Of a stretch of DNA of 64,000 bases, positions 51,671 to 63,595 are shown in pieces. Origin of the DNA: Pyrenopolyporus hunteri (taxonomy: Eukaryota > Ascomycota > Sordariomycetes > Xylariales > Hypoxylaceae); NCBI GenBank assembly GCA_902806595.1, contig CADCXC010000011.1, positions 806,001 to 870,000 of the forward strand, given 5' to 3'. Position numbers and translations under genes: made by a program. The notes beneath the pieces are model-generated. The model was not told where the DNA came from. It did no database searches and saw nothing but the letters and a program-made list of their open reading frames with translations. The stretch's first letter is position 1; every line of letters starts with the position of its first letter.

Positions 51671-53162
51671 TTACACCGAGTCAGCAGTATCATCTTTCTG
51701 ACTTGAACCATCAGCCGGTATTACCTGGACCTCAGTCACTTTGATTTCATGGCTGCGGTCAAGCTCGGAGAGCACGATCCAGGTGAACGGAACGCAGAGA
51801 ATGGTAATGCCGAAGTTAAGACCGATGCTGACAAAGTGATTGGCGTTGCCTTCGGATTGCATACTATAGTCAGGGACGTAATTAGTACTGGTTTAGGCAT
51901 AGGACATGGATGGAAAGGAAAGAAAAGAAAACTTACGCCCAAGCAACCGTCTGCCCAAGCGCCTCAACACCTCGCAAAATACCCGTATGATGCGACAGCG
52001 ACGACAGATCCGTCGCGTACTGGCCAATGAGCCAGTATAAGAACTGCTGGAAAGCCTGGCCGGCGAAAGTCCAGAAGAAAACGAGAGCGTACGCGGAGCC
52101 GAAGCCGCCCTTGAACCAATCGAACACGGGCGGGGTCTGGGCGTCGTAGAAACGCTTCTGCAGGATCGTGGCCCAGATCCAGGTACCAATGAGGACGGCA
52201 ACGATAGCCGTGAAGGCTGCGCGCGCGCGCGTCCGGATGTGGATGCGCTGGCGGTCGAGCAGGGCCGCGACTAGGAAGGAGCTGAAGATGCCGGCGAAGT
52301 TGGTGAAGAAGGACGAGAAGGCGCGTGCGCGCACCGTGAAGTACTTGGTCAGCCAGGTGCTGACGAATCCGTTATAGAAGTAACTGATGAAGAAGGCTGG
52401 TAATAGCAAGAGCACGCGGCGCGATGCCAGCAGCGTGCCCACGGCCCGGAACTCGGCGCGCCACGTAGCCTCCTTGCGCACCACGACGCGGGTGCCGTCG
52501 TGCCGCCACACCTTGCTCGCAGGGCTAAGGCAGAGGGCGATCGGCAGGCCCAAGCACATGATGGCGATGAAGACGATGTACGTAGCTGAGCCGACGGAAC
52601 CGGCCGTGGAACGCTGCGCGTTCAGCCCAAGGTTAATAGCGCCGCCGACGATGGGGCCCGCGGCTTTAGCCGTCTGCCAAATGGCTAGGTAAAAGGCGCG
52701 GTCCTTGGGGCTCGGGTAGCCGATAATGATAGCGGCCTCGGCGGCCCAGAAGAAACCGGCGGATATACCGCAGAGGGCGCTGCCGAAGAGCATGAACCAG
52801 GTGGTAGCATTCACGTTATTCGTGTAGAGGCCGGCGCCATAAAGAGGATAGCCGAGAGCGCCGAGAGCGAGACCATATCGCAGACCGATGCGGTTGTTAA
52901 TGGCGCCGGCGGCCACGCATACGATGGAGAATAGCCCATATACGAGGGCATTAGCTGCCGACACAGCATACGGCTCGGCTGCACCACCGGCTCCCAATCC
53001 GCCGAGCGCATCCCACATACCCGGCGCAGTAAAGGAGACGCCGCATGCGACGGCGATCTGGAAGGGGACGGACCGGAAGATCGAGTGCTTGAGCGGCTTG
53101 GATTCCACGACCGCGACGCCACCCTCGGGGGACTCGACGGAATCTGATTTTGTGGACGCCAT
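51671..53162 (-). CDS. UNC93-like MFS membrane protein
   Basis: Two exons on the minus strand, 53162-51937 and 51863-51671, give 472 residues. The 73-nt intron (GTAAGT...TATAG) joins T-V-A-W-A to M-Q-S-E-G-N-A-N. After a hydrophilic ~30-residue N-terminus come about eleven to twelve hydrophobic segments. Typical UNC93/DUF895 features are S-F-T-A-P-G-M-W-D-A-L-G-G-L-G-A-G-G in the first loop, G-I-S-A-G-F-F-W-A-A-E-A-A-I-I-I-G-Y-P mid-protein and F-Q-Q-F-L-Y-W-L-I-G near the end. Fungal members are polytopic membrane proteins, probably transporters or transport regulators; the cargo is unknown. The C-terminal ~35 residues are hydrophilic. Codon use is GC-rich, unlike the adjacent block. Confidence 0.9.
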
Positions 53163-54548
53163 CTCTCCTTGCCTTGACTATCCCCTTTTTCTCGATGGCG
53201 AGTATGTACACCTAGGTTTCGTCAATGTCGTTTCGGAAGGCAAGTAGAGCCCCGGTTTAGGAAAAAAACAAATGTTGGGTGAAAGGCAAAGCTCGAGGGG
53301 TTATTCCATAGCGTAGCGTCGTAGCTTACGGGTGCGCTCACGAGGGCACATTATATAGATGATACGCAGAGGCAGGCCTCGAGATGGGCGAACCCACGAA
53401 GCTTGAAATTTTCTGAGTGGAGCAAATTGCGTGATCGTCTAGATCCAGACTTTCCGGCCGATAGCGTGATATAATATTAAGTCTGGGAGACGCCGGTAGA
53501 CTGACTAGGGGAAATCGCCGCGTCGGGCCGCGGGTCTGGTTGGTGGCCATTTTCAGCGTTTATCTTCGTTAGTTTAAGTAGTTTGGCCTATTATGAGGCT
53601 TTTTGTGCGCGTAGCAGTAGGTAAAAGTAGGTAAAAGTAGGTAGTTCTGGATAAGTCTTTGAATAGTCAAGTTGAAATACACAAAGTGTAACTGATTGAA
53701 AAAAGTGGCGATACCTGCTTGTTGAAGAGGTCGGCCAAGTTAGCGGATATATGCCTGCCTAGGGACCTATAAAGGGTACCAAGAAGACCCTATATGACAT
53801 AGGTAGGTCCGCTATAAACGCGCTGAAGAAATTACCTCTTAAGGAAGTAACGGCCCCTTGCTGGAGCCGCCTCTAGCCAGGAGTTATTCGCTGTAAACCC
53901 TCAGAGTTCCCCCTATAGCGCGGCATAGTCTCGGTGAGATAAGGTACGCGAAACGTATTAGGGGATGACGCCATCGACGCTAGACAGAAAAGGGGGGAGG
54001 AGCCCCAAACAGGTACTAGTAACAGGAGGTATACAATCCGGGGTATTTGTCTTGCAATATACATAGGTAGGTAGGTAGGTAGGTACACAAGTTAGCCTAC
54101 CTAAGAATATGTAACTTTATATCAGGTGTAGCAAGGGAGTCCAACCTTCGACTTGGTTACAACAGCAGACAATAAATACTCCAGACAATGAACAGCTTAC
54201 TGTAAAACTCGGGATGGGCACCGAGAACTAGGCCGGACACGAATAATATTCACGTCTATATTAAAGGTCCGCTGTACGAAGCTAACTCAATTCCCCCTGC
54301 AATTTTTTCTCTTTTTCTGCATGTCCATTTACTACAGAAGTCGGGTCAACCCAATAAATAGTAAGGAAGACGGAACCATTCCGCTGTAAAGGGCCCTAAA
54401 CCGTGAAAATACTAATAAACTAGCTGAGGCCCTGGGATTTTGGCTTCATTCAGTCATGAGCTCATCCATTCATCTACCATGCCCGCATCCCTTCGTGACA
54501 AGGCCATCAAGTGCCGACGTATCCAGCCTAAGCCAGCTTCCGAGCGCC
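53163..54548. other. Intergenic region with a GTAG microsatellite
   Basis: No gene is supported; frames at 53338-53550 (-) and 53873-54088 (-) lack any domain. It contains short TAGGTAAAAG repeats near 53620-53643 and a (GGTA)n run at 54064-54085. Confidence 0.5.
54064..54085. repeat. (AGGT)n microsatellite
   Basis: Five to six tandem AGGT units ending in AGGTACA. It belongs to the same TAGGTA-type sequence class scattered through the window. Confidence 0.85.
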
Positions 54549-55927
54549 TTACTTCGCCTCCCGACTCTGGTCTCCGGCTGCAGCTAAGCCGGCGCTCGCA
54601 GCGCTTTCGCCCACTTTCACCTCATCCTCTGGGACACCGGCTCCGACGCTCCCGGAAATGCTCAAGTTACTGATGCCTCGCTCAATGGCCCTACGTTCTC
54701 CTCGACGATCCCCGGCTATGGTAGTGCCGCCTCCGATTACACCACCAATTCCAGTAGCGCCGCTGACGCTGACACTTGCCGTAGTACTAACGCTCTCGCT
54801 CCGGTCTCTTCCACCGCCTGTACGGCTAGCGTCGCTCGGTCGGCGGTCACGTAGGGCTCGTTCCAACTCCTTTATACGTCTCTTAAGATTTTCATTCTCG
54901 CGCTTAGCCGACTCCAGTTCTTGCCGGTAGTGCGCCGTTTCCTCGTAGCGCAAAGTCGCAGGTAGAAGGCCGGGTGAAAGCTCCGAGCCAGGGGTAGCCG
55001 CGACGCTCGTGCTAGAGGACGCGTAGCCACGAGGGAAATAGCCCGATCCGTAGTCATGAGGCGCCCCATGGGACTGTGTGTAAGAGGAACCGAGGGAGGT
55101 GCTGGCAAGGTATGGATGGGGCGAGTCATTTCGACTTCGGCTTCTTTGCGAAGCAGTGCTATTCTGTCGGCTCATTCCCGTCGCCCCTCGGGGATTTCGT
55201 GCTGCTTCCAGGACAGAAGCAGCACTTCCAGAATGGGGCTGGGGAATCGGTATCGGCGCTGGCGTTGAACCTTGGGTAGCAGCGGCGGTAGATTGGCTTA
55301 GGCTGCGTGAACTAGCGGTAGAGTTCGTCCGATGATGACGGCGGTCAGCGCTCGTTGTTGGAAGAGGGAAACCTGGGCCCGATAGGAGATGGGTGTCGGT
55401 GAACGAGGAAGGGTGGGTCGGATCGGCAGAGGTCGATGCGCTCGTCGACGAAGCATTAGAAGCTACAGACGAGTTCTGCGCAGCTCGAAGCATGAGTAGA
55501 TCGCGAGTCAAGCGGTTCACCTAGATGAATAACAGAGTTAGGATGAGTACCGTGATATTGGGATGCTCGCAATAGTATATTATACCAAAAGTTCCTGCTC
55601 CTGTTCTAGCTGCGAATGGAGCTCGGCCGCGGTCAAGGGCCTTGGGTGTCGTAGAGGACCCGGACCGGCGCCAACGCCGGTGTTATCCTGTGCTGGTGCA
55701 GTATGCTGGGGAGGCATGGTGGGAATTCCTGATAGTGGCGGCGATGGGAGAGAAAGCGAAGATGCTCGGTTCACGGCCTGCTGATTCGAAGGTAGGATAT
55801 TTAAAGAAGGAGAGACGGGGCCCGCCGCAGGGGAGGACACTTGCGGTTGGCCGTTCTGATTAGCAGAGGCGTGTCTAGCAGCCGCAAGAATATGGGGAGA
55901 AGGCGGGACGGAGTTTAGATCAGGCAT
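54549..55927 (-). CDS. Ser/Pro-rich protein with a short coiled coil (conserved-looking fungal protein of unknown function)
   Basis: Two exons on the minus strand, 55927-55586 and 55520-54549, give 437 residues. The 65-nt intron (GTATAA...ATCTAG) joins L-E-Q-E-Q-E-L-L to V-N-R-L-T-R-D-L. The ATG at 55927 starts M-P-D-L-N-S-V-P-P-S-P. Upstream, L-T-A-L-Q-L-E-L-L-A-N is also in frame and bounded by a stop, and a TTGCAG acceptor there leaves room for an upstream exon. Residues ~306-342 (Y-R-Q-E-L-E-S-A-K-R-E-N-E-N-L-K-R-R-I-K) form a heptad-patterned coiled coil resembling a leucine-zipper half, but no bZIP basic region precedes it. The rest is low-complexity Ser/Thr/Pro/Gln, probably disordered. 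A nuclear or scaffold role is a guess. Confidence 0.8.
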
Positions 55928-56930
55928 ATTGGCCAGCAACTCAAGCTGCAATGCGGTCAGGCGGTTTTATATCCTCGGGCCGTTGAGTCGTGCAGTGCTT
56001 CAACCACTCAGCCAATAAACCAAACGTGGTTTTCGGTTACGGAGGCGCGCCGAAGAACAGCATCTAAGGCCAACAAAAATCTGTACGAATTTCCGTCAAG
56101 CAGCGATTACATTGCCTTTGCATGTAGGTAGACAAAAACTATCAGGAGATGTCAAGGAGGAAGTACTATGGTAGTAAGATGTGAAAGGTGACAATCTTAT
56201 TTTTCTTATTTGTTTAGGCTAACACAGCTGTTTGTCAAAATCATCAATCTGTTTATTGAGAAAGACTTTGGTCGCGTTTAGTGGTCGCCTAGCGCCTAGT
56301 GCTTAAACTTTCGAGCTTCTGCGGGGTCCGCCAGGTCCGTCAGCCTTATTGTATACACGTATAGGTACCCTCCATAGCAATTATGGCTTAGGCAGGCCCA
56401 TGCACCCATAGGAGGTACCTAACGTACCTAAGCTACCAAGTACCTAGGTATGTACCACCTACCTAGGTACCTACATGTACATGATGCATCCCACCCTCAG
56501 GCCCACGTACCTCTAACTATCGATAAGGATAGGATAAGGAGAAGCAATGACGTAGATATTCGATCTCGAGAAATGGGGACATGACGGCATTGACAGTTGA
56601 TCTGATGTCAAACTGCATTTCAGTGCTTTTCCGTCTTATAATCTTTAGAGATTACTTCCTAATCTTGTCTTATGTACCTACTTAATGTAACCCATTGGTA
56701 TTACGCATTCATGAGTTCCGAGTGTCATATTTAACCACCCTTAAACGCAGCTAGTCTTTCTCTTCAACCTCCAGCCTCATAAACAATACAATTACCTCCT
56801 ATTACATAGATCTCTAAGAAGTAAGGCCCAAACCTCCTCTAGAATTCAACTAACTAACCAATCTTAGATTCGTTCTACTTAGGCCTCATATTATAACACA
56901 AGCACAAGCACAATCCCAAATTCCCACACA
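55928..56930. other. Divergent intergenic region with TACCTAGGTA motif cluster
   Basis: Shared upstream region of two divergent genes. At about 56400-56480 there is a dense cluster of TACCTAGGTA / GGTACCTA palindromes. The last 200 nt before the ATG at 56931 are C/T- and A-rich, typical of a 5' leader. Confidence 0.55.
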
Positions 56931-57216
56931 ATGTCCTCAGCATCGAACTCGAACGAAGGTCGTCAGTCCCCTCCCCCTGAACGCCAATCCGGCCGTCAGA
57001 TGAACGAGGCGCCCGCCTCCGGTCAAGGCACGGACGAGGCACCTAACAAGAAGGAGACCATGCAAGACCAACTTAAGGTTAGTCAAAAACTGCTAAGGCC
57101 AGATATAATAGTTATCATACTAACGTGGCATCTAGAACTTGACCTCAAACCCCAAGGGACCCCTTGAGGATGCGGTTGACGCCAAGTTTAGCAAAACTAC
57201 GAAGCCATCGTCGTGA
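56931..57216 (+). CDS. Small hydrophilic protein of unknown function
   Basis: Two exons, 56931-57077 and 57136-57216, give 75 residues. The 58-nt intron (GTTAGT...TCTAG) joins M-Q-D-Q-L-K to N-L-T-S-N-P-K-G-P-L-E-D-A-V. The protein is rich in Ser, Pro, Glu and Gln with no membrane segment or signal peptide, and is likely intrinsically disordered. The pattern of a Gln/Pro-rich start followed by S-N-P-K-G-P-L-E-D looks like a small conserved protein of filamentous ascomycetes, from memory. No function is proposed. It is convergent with the vip1-like gene. Confidence 0.72.
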
Positions 57217-57834
57217 GCAAAAGAGATGCCTCCCTAGGGGGGTAATGAATTGAACTACGGCAAGCAATATTGTGTTCGGAGAGACGCTATCGGTATCATG
57301 AGTATGTTTGTTGGCACAGTTAAGACTTGGGTTCGAGAGCAATTAAGTAAACGTGTTAAATTGGGTTAGAACGATTGGAAACAATCATGGATGATATATT
57401 GAAATGACATCTCCTTTTTCCCATTCCTATACAAAGTGCATCGGGCGCGAAATGTCTTGACATTTGATGCGAAAAGATGTAGGCAGAGCAGAGAGCTGTT
57501 TGCCACTATGCTCGGTGAAGCCACATCTATATTTGACAATATGTGGTGGGCGACGTAACAAACCTAGGTACTTATGTGGACAGCGAAACTAAGAGCAAGC
57601 AATCTCAATAAGTTCTACAGTGCAGAAAGGTAATTATGTAGCCATCGTATATAAGATTCAAATTCAGAGATGGGATCATAAAACTGATAATCGTCATATA
57701 TCTCGTAAGGATCATTGTGGGGGTAATTCAAAGGCAATCCCATTACCAACTAATTTCCTAGGGCTAGACCGAAATTAATAAGGGAATCGAGGTACTTCCA
57801 TGACAAACATCAGGTGAACCCAACACTATTCTCC
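57217..57834. other. Convergent intergenic region
   Basis: 3' flanks of two converging genes. No gene or RNA is supported. Confidence 0.5.
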
Positions 57835-58826
57835 CTATGCCTTCTCGTCTCCGGGGGCTTTGGCGGGAATGGCCTCCGTGGTGCTAAGAGGGGTGGGTTC
57901 GCCCGTACTAGCACCAGGTCCAGGGGCAGGAACTGAAGCTAATTGATACCGGTCAGTGGCGTTTCTTACATAACAATCACCGCTCGTGTTCAATCGCGAA
58001 CTTACAGGAGTCTTTCGTGTCGCTGGTTTCGCCAGAGGCGGGATGCTCTTTCTCCTTGCCAAACACTCTCTCAAGTCCCGACGCTTTGTATGCGGAGCCA
58101 CCGTGTTCCTCTTTCTTGAGATTGGCTAGACGGCGCGCCTCGGCATGGATATCTTGCACTTGGCGCTGGCTGTCGGTATAGAACTTGACCAGCTTCTTGC
58201 CGGTGGGAGAGTTCGTCGCCTTCTCGAAGTATGAGCTAATGCCGTGGAAGAGGCTATTGGCCCGGTTTGTGATGCCGTACGATTGGTCGGTGGCCTTGGC
58301 ACGTTCTGTGGCGTGGTACTTCTGGTCGAGGCTCATCAGGGTGTTCATAAAACGGTTTGTAACGCCATGCTTATGGTCAAGCTCGATGGCACGTTGCAAA
58401 GCCGCATCACCAATGACGTAACCGTGAGCGAGATATTCGGCTAGGATGCGGCTTCTAGGCTTCTCTTCCTGCGTGATTTCATCCGTATCGCGGTCGGCGT
58501 TGGTGGTATGAGGGGTGCCGTCGTCAGCCTTGCCGTCGGCGGGGATTACGGAAATCTGCGAGCCCTTCAGTTGGGTGTTGTTTAGAAGTTGCGCGGTTTT
58601 GGCAGCGGTCTCTTTCTCGAATGTGACGCTGGCTTCTTTGGTATTGCCTTCGCCCGGCGTGACCTTTATTTCAGTAATCTTTCCGCTGTTCGACGAAAGT
58701 TAGTAGAAAGCGATAGGATAAGACTAACGTCGGTGGTCTTTACCAGAAGCTGAAGAAGTCTCTGATCTCGTTGTCATCCGCCTCCGCGTTGATGTTTTTC
58801 ACCAGAACAGTAAGGTTAGAAGCCAT
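57835..58826 (-). CDS. vip1: RRM protein of the fungal Vip1 type
   Basis: Three exons on the minus strand, 58826-58744, 58685-58006 and 57938-57835, give 288 residues. Intron 1 (58 nt, GTAAAG...AACAG) joins F-F-S-F-C to G-K-I-T-E-I-K; intron 2 (67 nt) is GTAAGT...ATTAG. Residues ~4-85 form an RNA-recognition motif: RNP2-like L-T-V-L-V-K-N-I, helix D-N-E-I-R-D-F-F and a reduced RNP1-like E-A-S-V-T-F-E. A charged helical region follows with repeated I-T-N-R / V-T-N-R motifs (Y-G-I-T-N-R-A-N-S-L-F, H-G-V-T-N-R-F-M-N), the Vip1-family C-terminal part. The last ~45 residues are a Pro/Thr/Glu-rich tail. A second acceptor 6 nt downstream (CTTCAG) also keeps frame. It likely binds RNA; cellular role is not established from sequence. 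Confidence 0.88.
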
Positions 58827-60169
58827 GGCGATAGAAAAAGGGGAGCCTAATTAGCAGTGATAGGATACGTGCGTATAAATGATGAATTACTTTGGTTCTA
58901 TGTACGTAGGTAGATGAATAGCTAGGTAGATAGGTATCAAAAGGAGAAGTTGAAGAGAGTTATATTGGAGCAGTTGAAATGATTAAAGTGATGCAATGGT
59001 CGAATGGCTGTGGCTGTGGGAGGCCTGACTTGGAATTCTCGTCCGAATGCGACTTCCACTTAATATTGCTCTTCTGAACCTAATTTCTCTTTAACACCTG
59101 ATTCTTCTGGTCACAAGCTTGTATCCATGTATGTACCTCCTTCATTTCTTATGAGGTAAAGTGGAGGGGTAATGGATGAACGGAGGGGCAACAGACGTAC
59201 CTCACGTCATTTGGGCTATGACCCCACGGCGTACAACACCTGCGCACCCAACGGCGACTTACCAAAGTAGCTAGCTTGGTACCTACCTAGTGGGCAGAGT
59301 AGGGGATAGGTACCCATTGCACCTCTCGAATTGCTAGGGTACCTAGGTACTTAGGTACATATCTAGAAAGTTACATGGGCAGATGCGAATCTTCCCAAGA
59401 AGATCTTCCAGAAGATACGCGCGACTTCTGAAGTTCAGAAAATCCCACCCTTTACATTTAGAGCTACATACCAGTCCTAGGGGTAGGTGGAATCCCTTAA
59501 TGTAGCGACTGATAGGTATCTTGATGGCTTTGATTCACAGGTTTTGAAGACTGTTGTACTGGTGAAAGAGGACGTACTACTACTTACAGCGTCCATGATC
59601 TCATCTGCGGATACCTACATGTACCCAGGTACGCATAGGCATATAGGTACCACGGTACCCATGTACTACAGCTGGACGTGGCTGGACTGCGGGGCAGTAG
59701 GTCCCTAAACCAGCCCACGTCGCCTACAATACAGACGTATTCCACTTATAACTCGAAACCCTTCAGCATTAACATTCCGATTATATACCATTCCAACTTA
59801 TACGGCGTATATATGTTCAGCAAGAATAATGAGCGCGAAATATATCCCTTCAAAAGAGGGATCGCGAGTGTTATTTTCTAGTTATCCAATAAGAGAGAGG
59901 TTTGCGCCCGAGTGGTGACGCGTGCCAGCGTGATTTTTGCCAAGGTAAATCCCAGAGTCGGTCCAACCTCTGGTCAAGGCGAGGAAACACGCTGGACGGC
60001 CGCGAGCCACGGGAGAGAACCATTAAATATATTATGAAGGCTAAATTCACGATAGGCGAAAAATTGAGTACTTAGGTACTTTTCCTAGAGTGCGGGTCGT
60101 AGAAAAATGTGTAACAGGATTATTGTTCATTGAGCCGTCCAAACATCAAGCGTTCCCTTTCCGCAGTTG
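58827..60169. other. Intergenic region with GGTACC-type motif clusters
   Basis: No gene is supported. Clusters of GGTACCTACCTAG, GGGTACCTAGGTACTTAGG and similar occur at 59278-59360 and 59615-59665. Open frames at 59487-59708 and 59678-59881 have no domain. Confidence 0.5.
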
Positions 60170-61942
60170 CCCATACGCGCAACATATCGACGTCCTCACA
60201 AGCAGGCTAGTCTTACCATCCCGGCAATACCTACCCCGATCGAAACGCCGCGGTTCGTTACGGTGCTGACTAGACTTGCTTCTGTGCCTCGACGCTTCCT
60301 GTCAACCGCGTTGGACAAGGTTAATCTCGCGCCGGGGAAGTATGTATCCGTGGCCCACGATATCATCATTGGGATGGAAAAGAATAGTTAAACCTAATAA
60401 TGCACGGCCGCCATCATTGCACAAACACAGGCTCCAGTTTAAATCCTAAGAGTGAGATGAATACCAAGACAGAGAGGTTGCTAGCCGCTGAAGAACAAAG
60501 CCCGTCGACAACATAGCCAAACAACCGGCTACAAAACACGGGCTCACATACGCTGTAGCTTGGAGCTGAATCTTAGTCGGTCGTCTCATACCACTATTAG
60601 ACGTGTTTAGACGTACCAGAGGCGGAGGGACGCCGCGAATGTTCTCGACAAATTCCCAAGTATAGGCTGCCCAAATCCCAAAACATGACCAGAAGCAGGC
60701 ACTCCCGAGAAGGACAAAGTTCACGCCAGAGGGGAGTGTGTATAACGATATGGGCTGTTTAAGGGCATAATATATCCCGATCAATACGAATATCATAGCA
60801 GGTAAAAGCTAATAATGACAGCAATTCAGGAGGGATATGGCTCTTGCCGTCCGACCAGAGGAGCCTAGTTCCAAGCAAACTGATCAGCACAAGCGTCAAA
60901 ATGCCTGCTATGACCCCTTAAATATCGAGCTCGGACGTTTTGGTACGAAGATTAGTAGGTATTTCGTTCTTTCGAGCAAATTTGGGGATGGTGAAATATC
61001 CAACCTCAGCAATAATGAGCAGTGTCCGGCGAAGGACTAGTACGCCAGCGACTACAAAGCTAGGGCAAATAGACCCGTGCTCTCTGCCCTGGGGGGCGAG
61101 ATCTGCCGGTGCCATAGTTGCGACAAGAGTAAGGATCATGGCTTTCTGCTTCCATGGGGGGTATGTCACTCCTAGAAGTGCAAGGCTGTTGGGAGGGGGA
61201 AGGGCAGCACCTAAACCATGGACTGTCCGAGAAGTTATGGATAGGACAATGAGTCGAATACACCTCCGCCCCTGAAATGGCAGACCATACAGCTGACCAA
61301 ACGAACCTAGCGAGGAAGATGCCCTTATGCCCGAAAGTGTCGCCTAACCTGCCTGCTATTAGGATAAAAGTGCCAATTGCTAGCCTATGGCCGGCGAGAC
61401 CCCAGGCGGCTTCAGCCAGAATATCTCATCTATGGCTCGGTGCCCTGAGCCTCTCATACTTGCATGCCTTCGGTGCTGTCTTGTGAGGCTACAAGCCCGT
61501 GGGATAGGGGGGAGAGGTTTGCCACGACGCCCTATCTACTGAAGAGCCAGCAACAGCGGTGTGCCAACCGCGTTGGGTGACCCGGGACTCGTATGCTAGT
61601 CTCCACCGCTGCTAATCGAAAACCCAGACTGACATGCAGGATTAACTGTTGGCGGATAGCTGGGTGGCGTATGAATATCACATAAACGACGGAGCATGAT
61701 CTCGTAGGGTTCCTAGCTCCGGAATGAACTTCCGAAGAGCGAGTTCGTAACAACATCACGGAGTCAAAATAGGTACGCGTGGTCGATATACACTATCCCA
61801 TTGTAACATAAACCGCATATGCATGGGGCCTTTGACCTACCCGATATATAGAATTCTCAGGTACTTGCTCTGAGTTGCCCGTCGAGTGTTCTGGCGGGAA
61901 ATCCCTGGGGATATCAGCTAGTTGTGTGTCGCTTGAATGCAT
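60170..61942 (-). pseudogene. Decayed DHA2-type MFS transporter
   Basis: Reading the minus strand with frame changes recovers an MFS transporter in the right order. A start-like M-H-S-S-D-T-Q-L-A-D-I-P-R-D lies at 61942. Then LAIGTFILIAGRLGDTFGHK (61383-61324), IFLARFVWSAVWSAISGAEV (61320-61261), N-S-L-A-L-L-G-V-T-Y-P-P-W-K (about 61194), F-A-W-N-stop-A-P-L-V-G-R-Q-E-P-Y (stop at 60867-60865), G-I-W-A-A-Y-T-W-E-F, an intact-looking 51-nt intron (60566-60616) and finally P-M-M-I-S-W-A-T-D-T-Y-F-P-G-A-R (about 60375). Several frameshifts and in-frame stops preclude function; one stop is TAG where relatives usually have Gln, a CpA-to-TpA change. DHA2 relatives are 14-TM drug or siderophore exporters. 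Confidence 0.82.
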
Positions 61943-63595
61943 AGTCGAACAGTAAGCTAGGGGACCGTTCACGCTTTTCCTTTGGCCAACCCAGTCATAG
62001 TGCGTTTATCCTGTGCTTTACAGGCTACGAGAGGGGGTGTAAGGTTGGTTAGACGTACGGAATATCTGAAGGTGTGTAAGCAAGTCTCATACTATAGGAG
62101 CTTTCGATTAATTAGGTCGACAGATCTTTGGTACCGTTGAGATATCGAGCATACCAGTCTTGAACTTCCGCTTGAGTCGTTGCAGGAATTGATGTCAGAA
62201 TCCAGGTAATTCGCGCCCCTTTTTTGTCATATTTTCACCGCCACGAAGCTCTTATAAGTAGTAAAATGGGCATAACTACATCTATCACGGTTTGCATCCG
62301 ATGGCACTTTTCATGCCCTCGATACCTTCGTAGGAATACCCAGGAACAATACGGGGAGGATTACTACACTACACCACGCCCGCCTCTAGAGATAGCCGCG
62401 AGAGCCTAGAGACAACCGGTGCGCAAAGGGCACCGGTTTCACCCCGCTATATCATGAATCGCTACCACATAATCTAGAGACTTAAGTATGTGTTCTATAA
62501 AGGGGCTGCCGTATGGAGCCACTGTTACTGCAGACGTTCTCTTGCAATCCAACATTACAGCTAATGGATCTCACCCTACTCCGGCCTCTATCGTAAATCA
62601 TTCGCAGCCCATAAGTTGAAACACGTACTTCTTTCTTTAACTTGACCTAAACCATTTAAATTCACAGGAAACTTCAACCGCTATGGCTACCCTGGGCAAA
62701 TCCTATTTCACAGGTTTTTTCCATTACTGCCCTATTTATTGTGTGGTTTGATATTGGAGAGGCTTGCGTGCATCACGCCGAAAGAGCGCTTAGTTAGAAA
62801 ACATTCACTAACTAACCGTTACCATCCTATGGCATCTTATGGTTAATATAGTCAGGTCCCCAACATAGAACATAGCGGTTTCAAGTAACCTAGCGTTAAA
62901 TCCATACACCTAGGGTTCCCTTCGTGGTCTGGTGAGTACACGGTAGGTCGTCTATTACGGGCCTACAACTTCTAAAAGTATGATTAATATTTATAATGAG
63001 CCGAATACAAGCTTAATCAATAGTAGAAAGGTTTGTGGAAGCTTTCGCGCTGCTAAAAAGGTTTAACATGGACAGTTCCAGTGCAATGGGTGTTATTAAA
63101 TAGAAGTTAGAGCTTTTTTATCGATTGATAGAGTAACAGCAAGTATTTAATGCCTGGTTGAAATGACATAGGACGGTTTACAATTATATATATTATTTTG
63201 CGTCTTATCCGCCATGGCTTCATGTAGGTATGTGAGGAACGAGATTCAAATAGGGGCTTTTGCTTAGAATTCCATTACCTGCCCCCTTTTCTTCCCCGAT
63301 TCTAGTATATTACCAACAGTCTAGCTGATTCATACCAAGATGAATTGTAAGGTGACAGAAGATCACGGATTGAGATATCTCGGATTAAGATTTAGGATTA
63401 TGGCGCATGAGAGGCGTTACTACCCACGCTTGACTGTCTACTTCTATCGGCGGAGTAAAAAACCATCCCTACCCGGGCCGGAGTGAGATGCAATGAGCCA
63501 ATTTTCAACACTGCTGACCTCGGCGGTAGTACGGCATGAACATTTTTCACGCATGTGGCTGCCGAAATAGCTTATTAGGCTGGACGAAGTCTTGG
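61943..63595. other. Intergenic region between the transporter relic and the third AT-rich block
   Basis: No intact gene is supported. A short coding-looking stretch on the minus strand at about 62112-62237 is described among the findings. Composition is intermediate and then normal up to the sharp change at 63612. Confidence 0.5.

Noticed and set aside
55996..56013. Minus-strand GGCTGAGTGGTTGAAGC, resembling a tRNA-Ser/Leu A box
   Set aside because: No B box (GGTTCGA-type) and no pairing anticodon or acceptor stems follow at the right distance.
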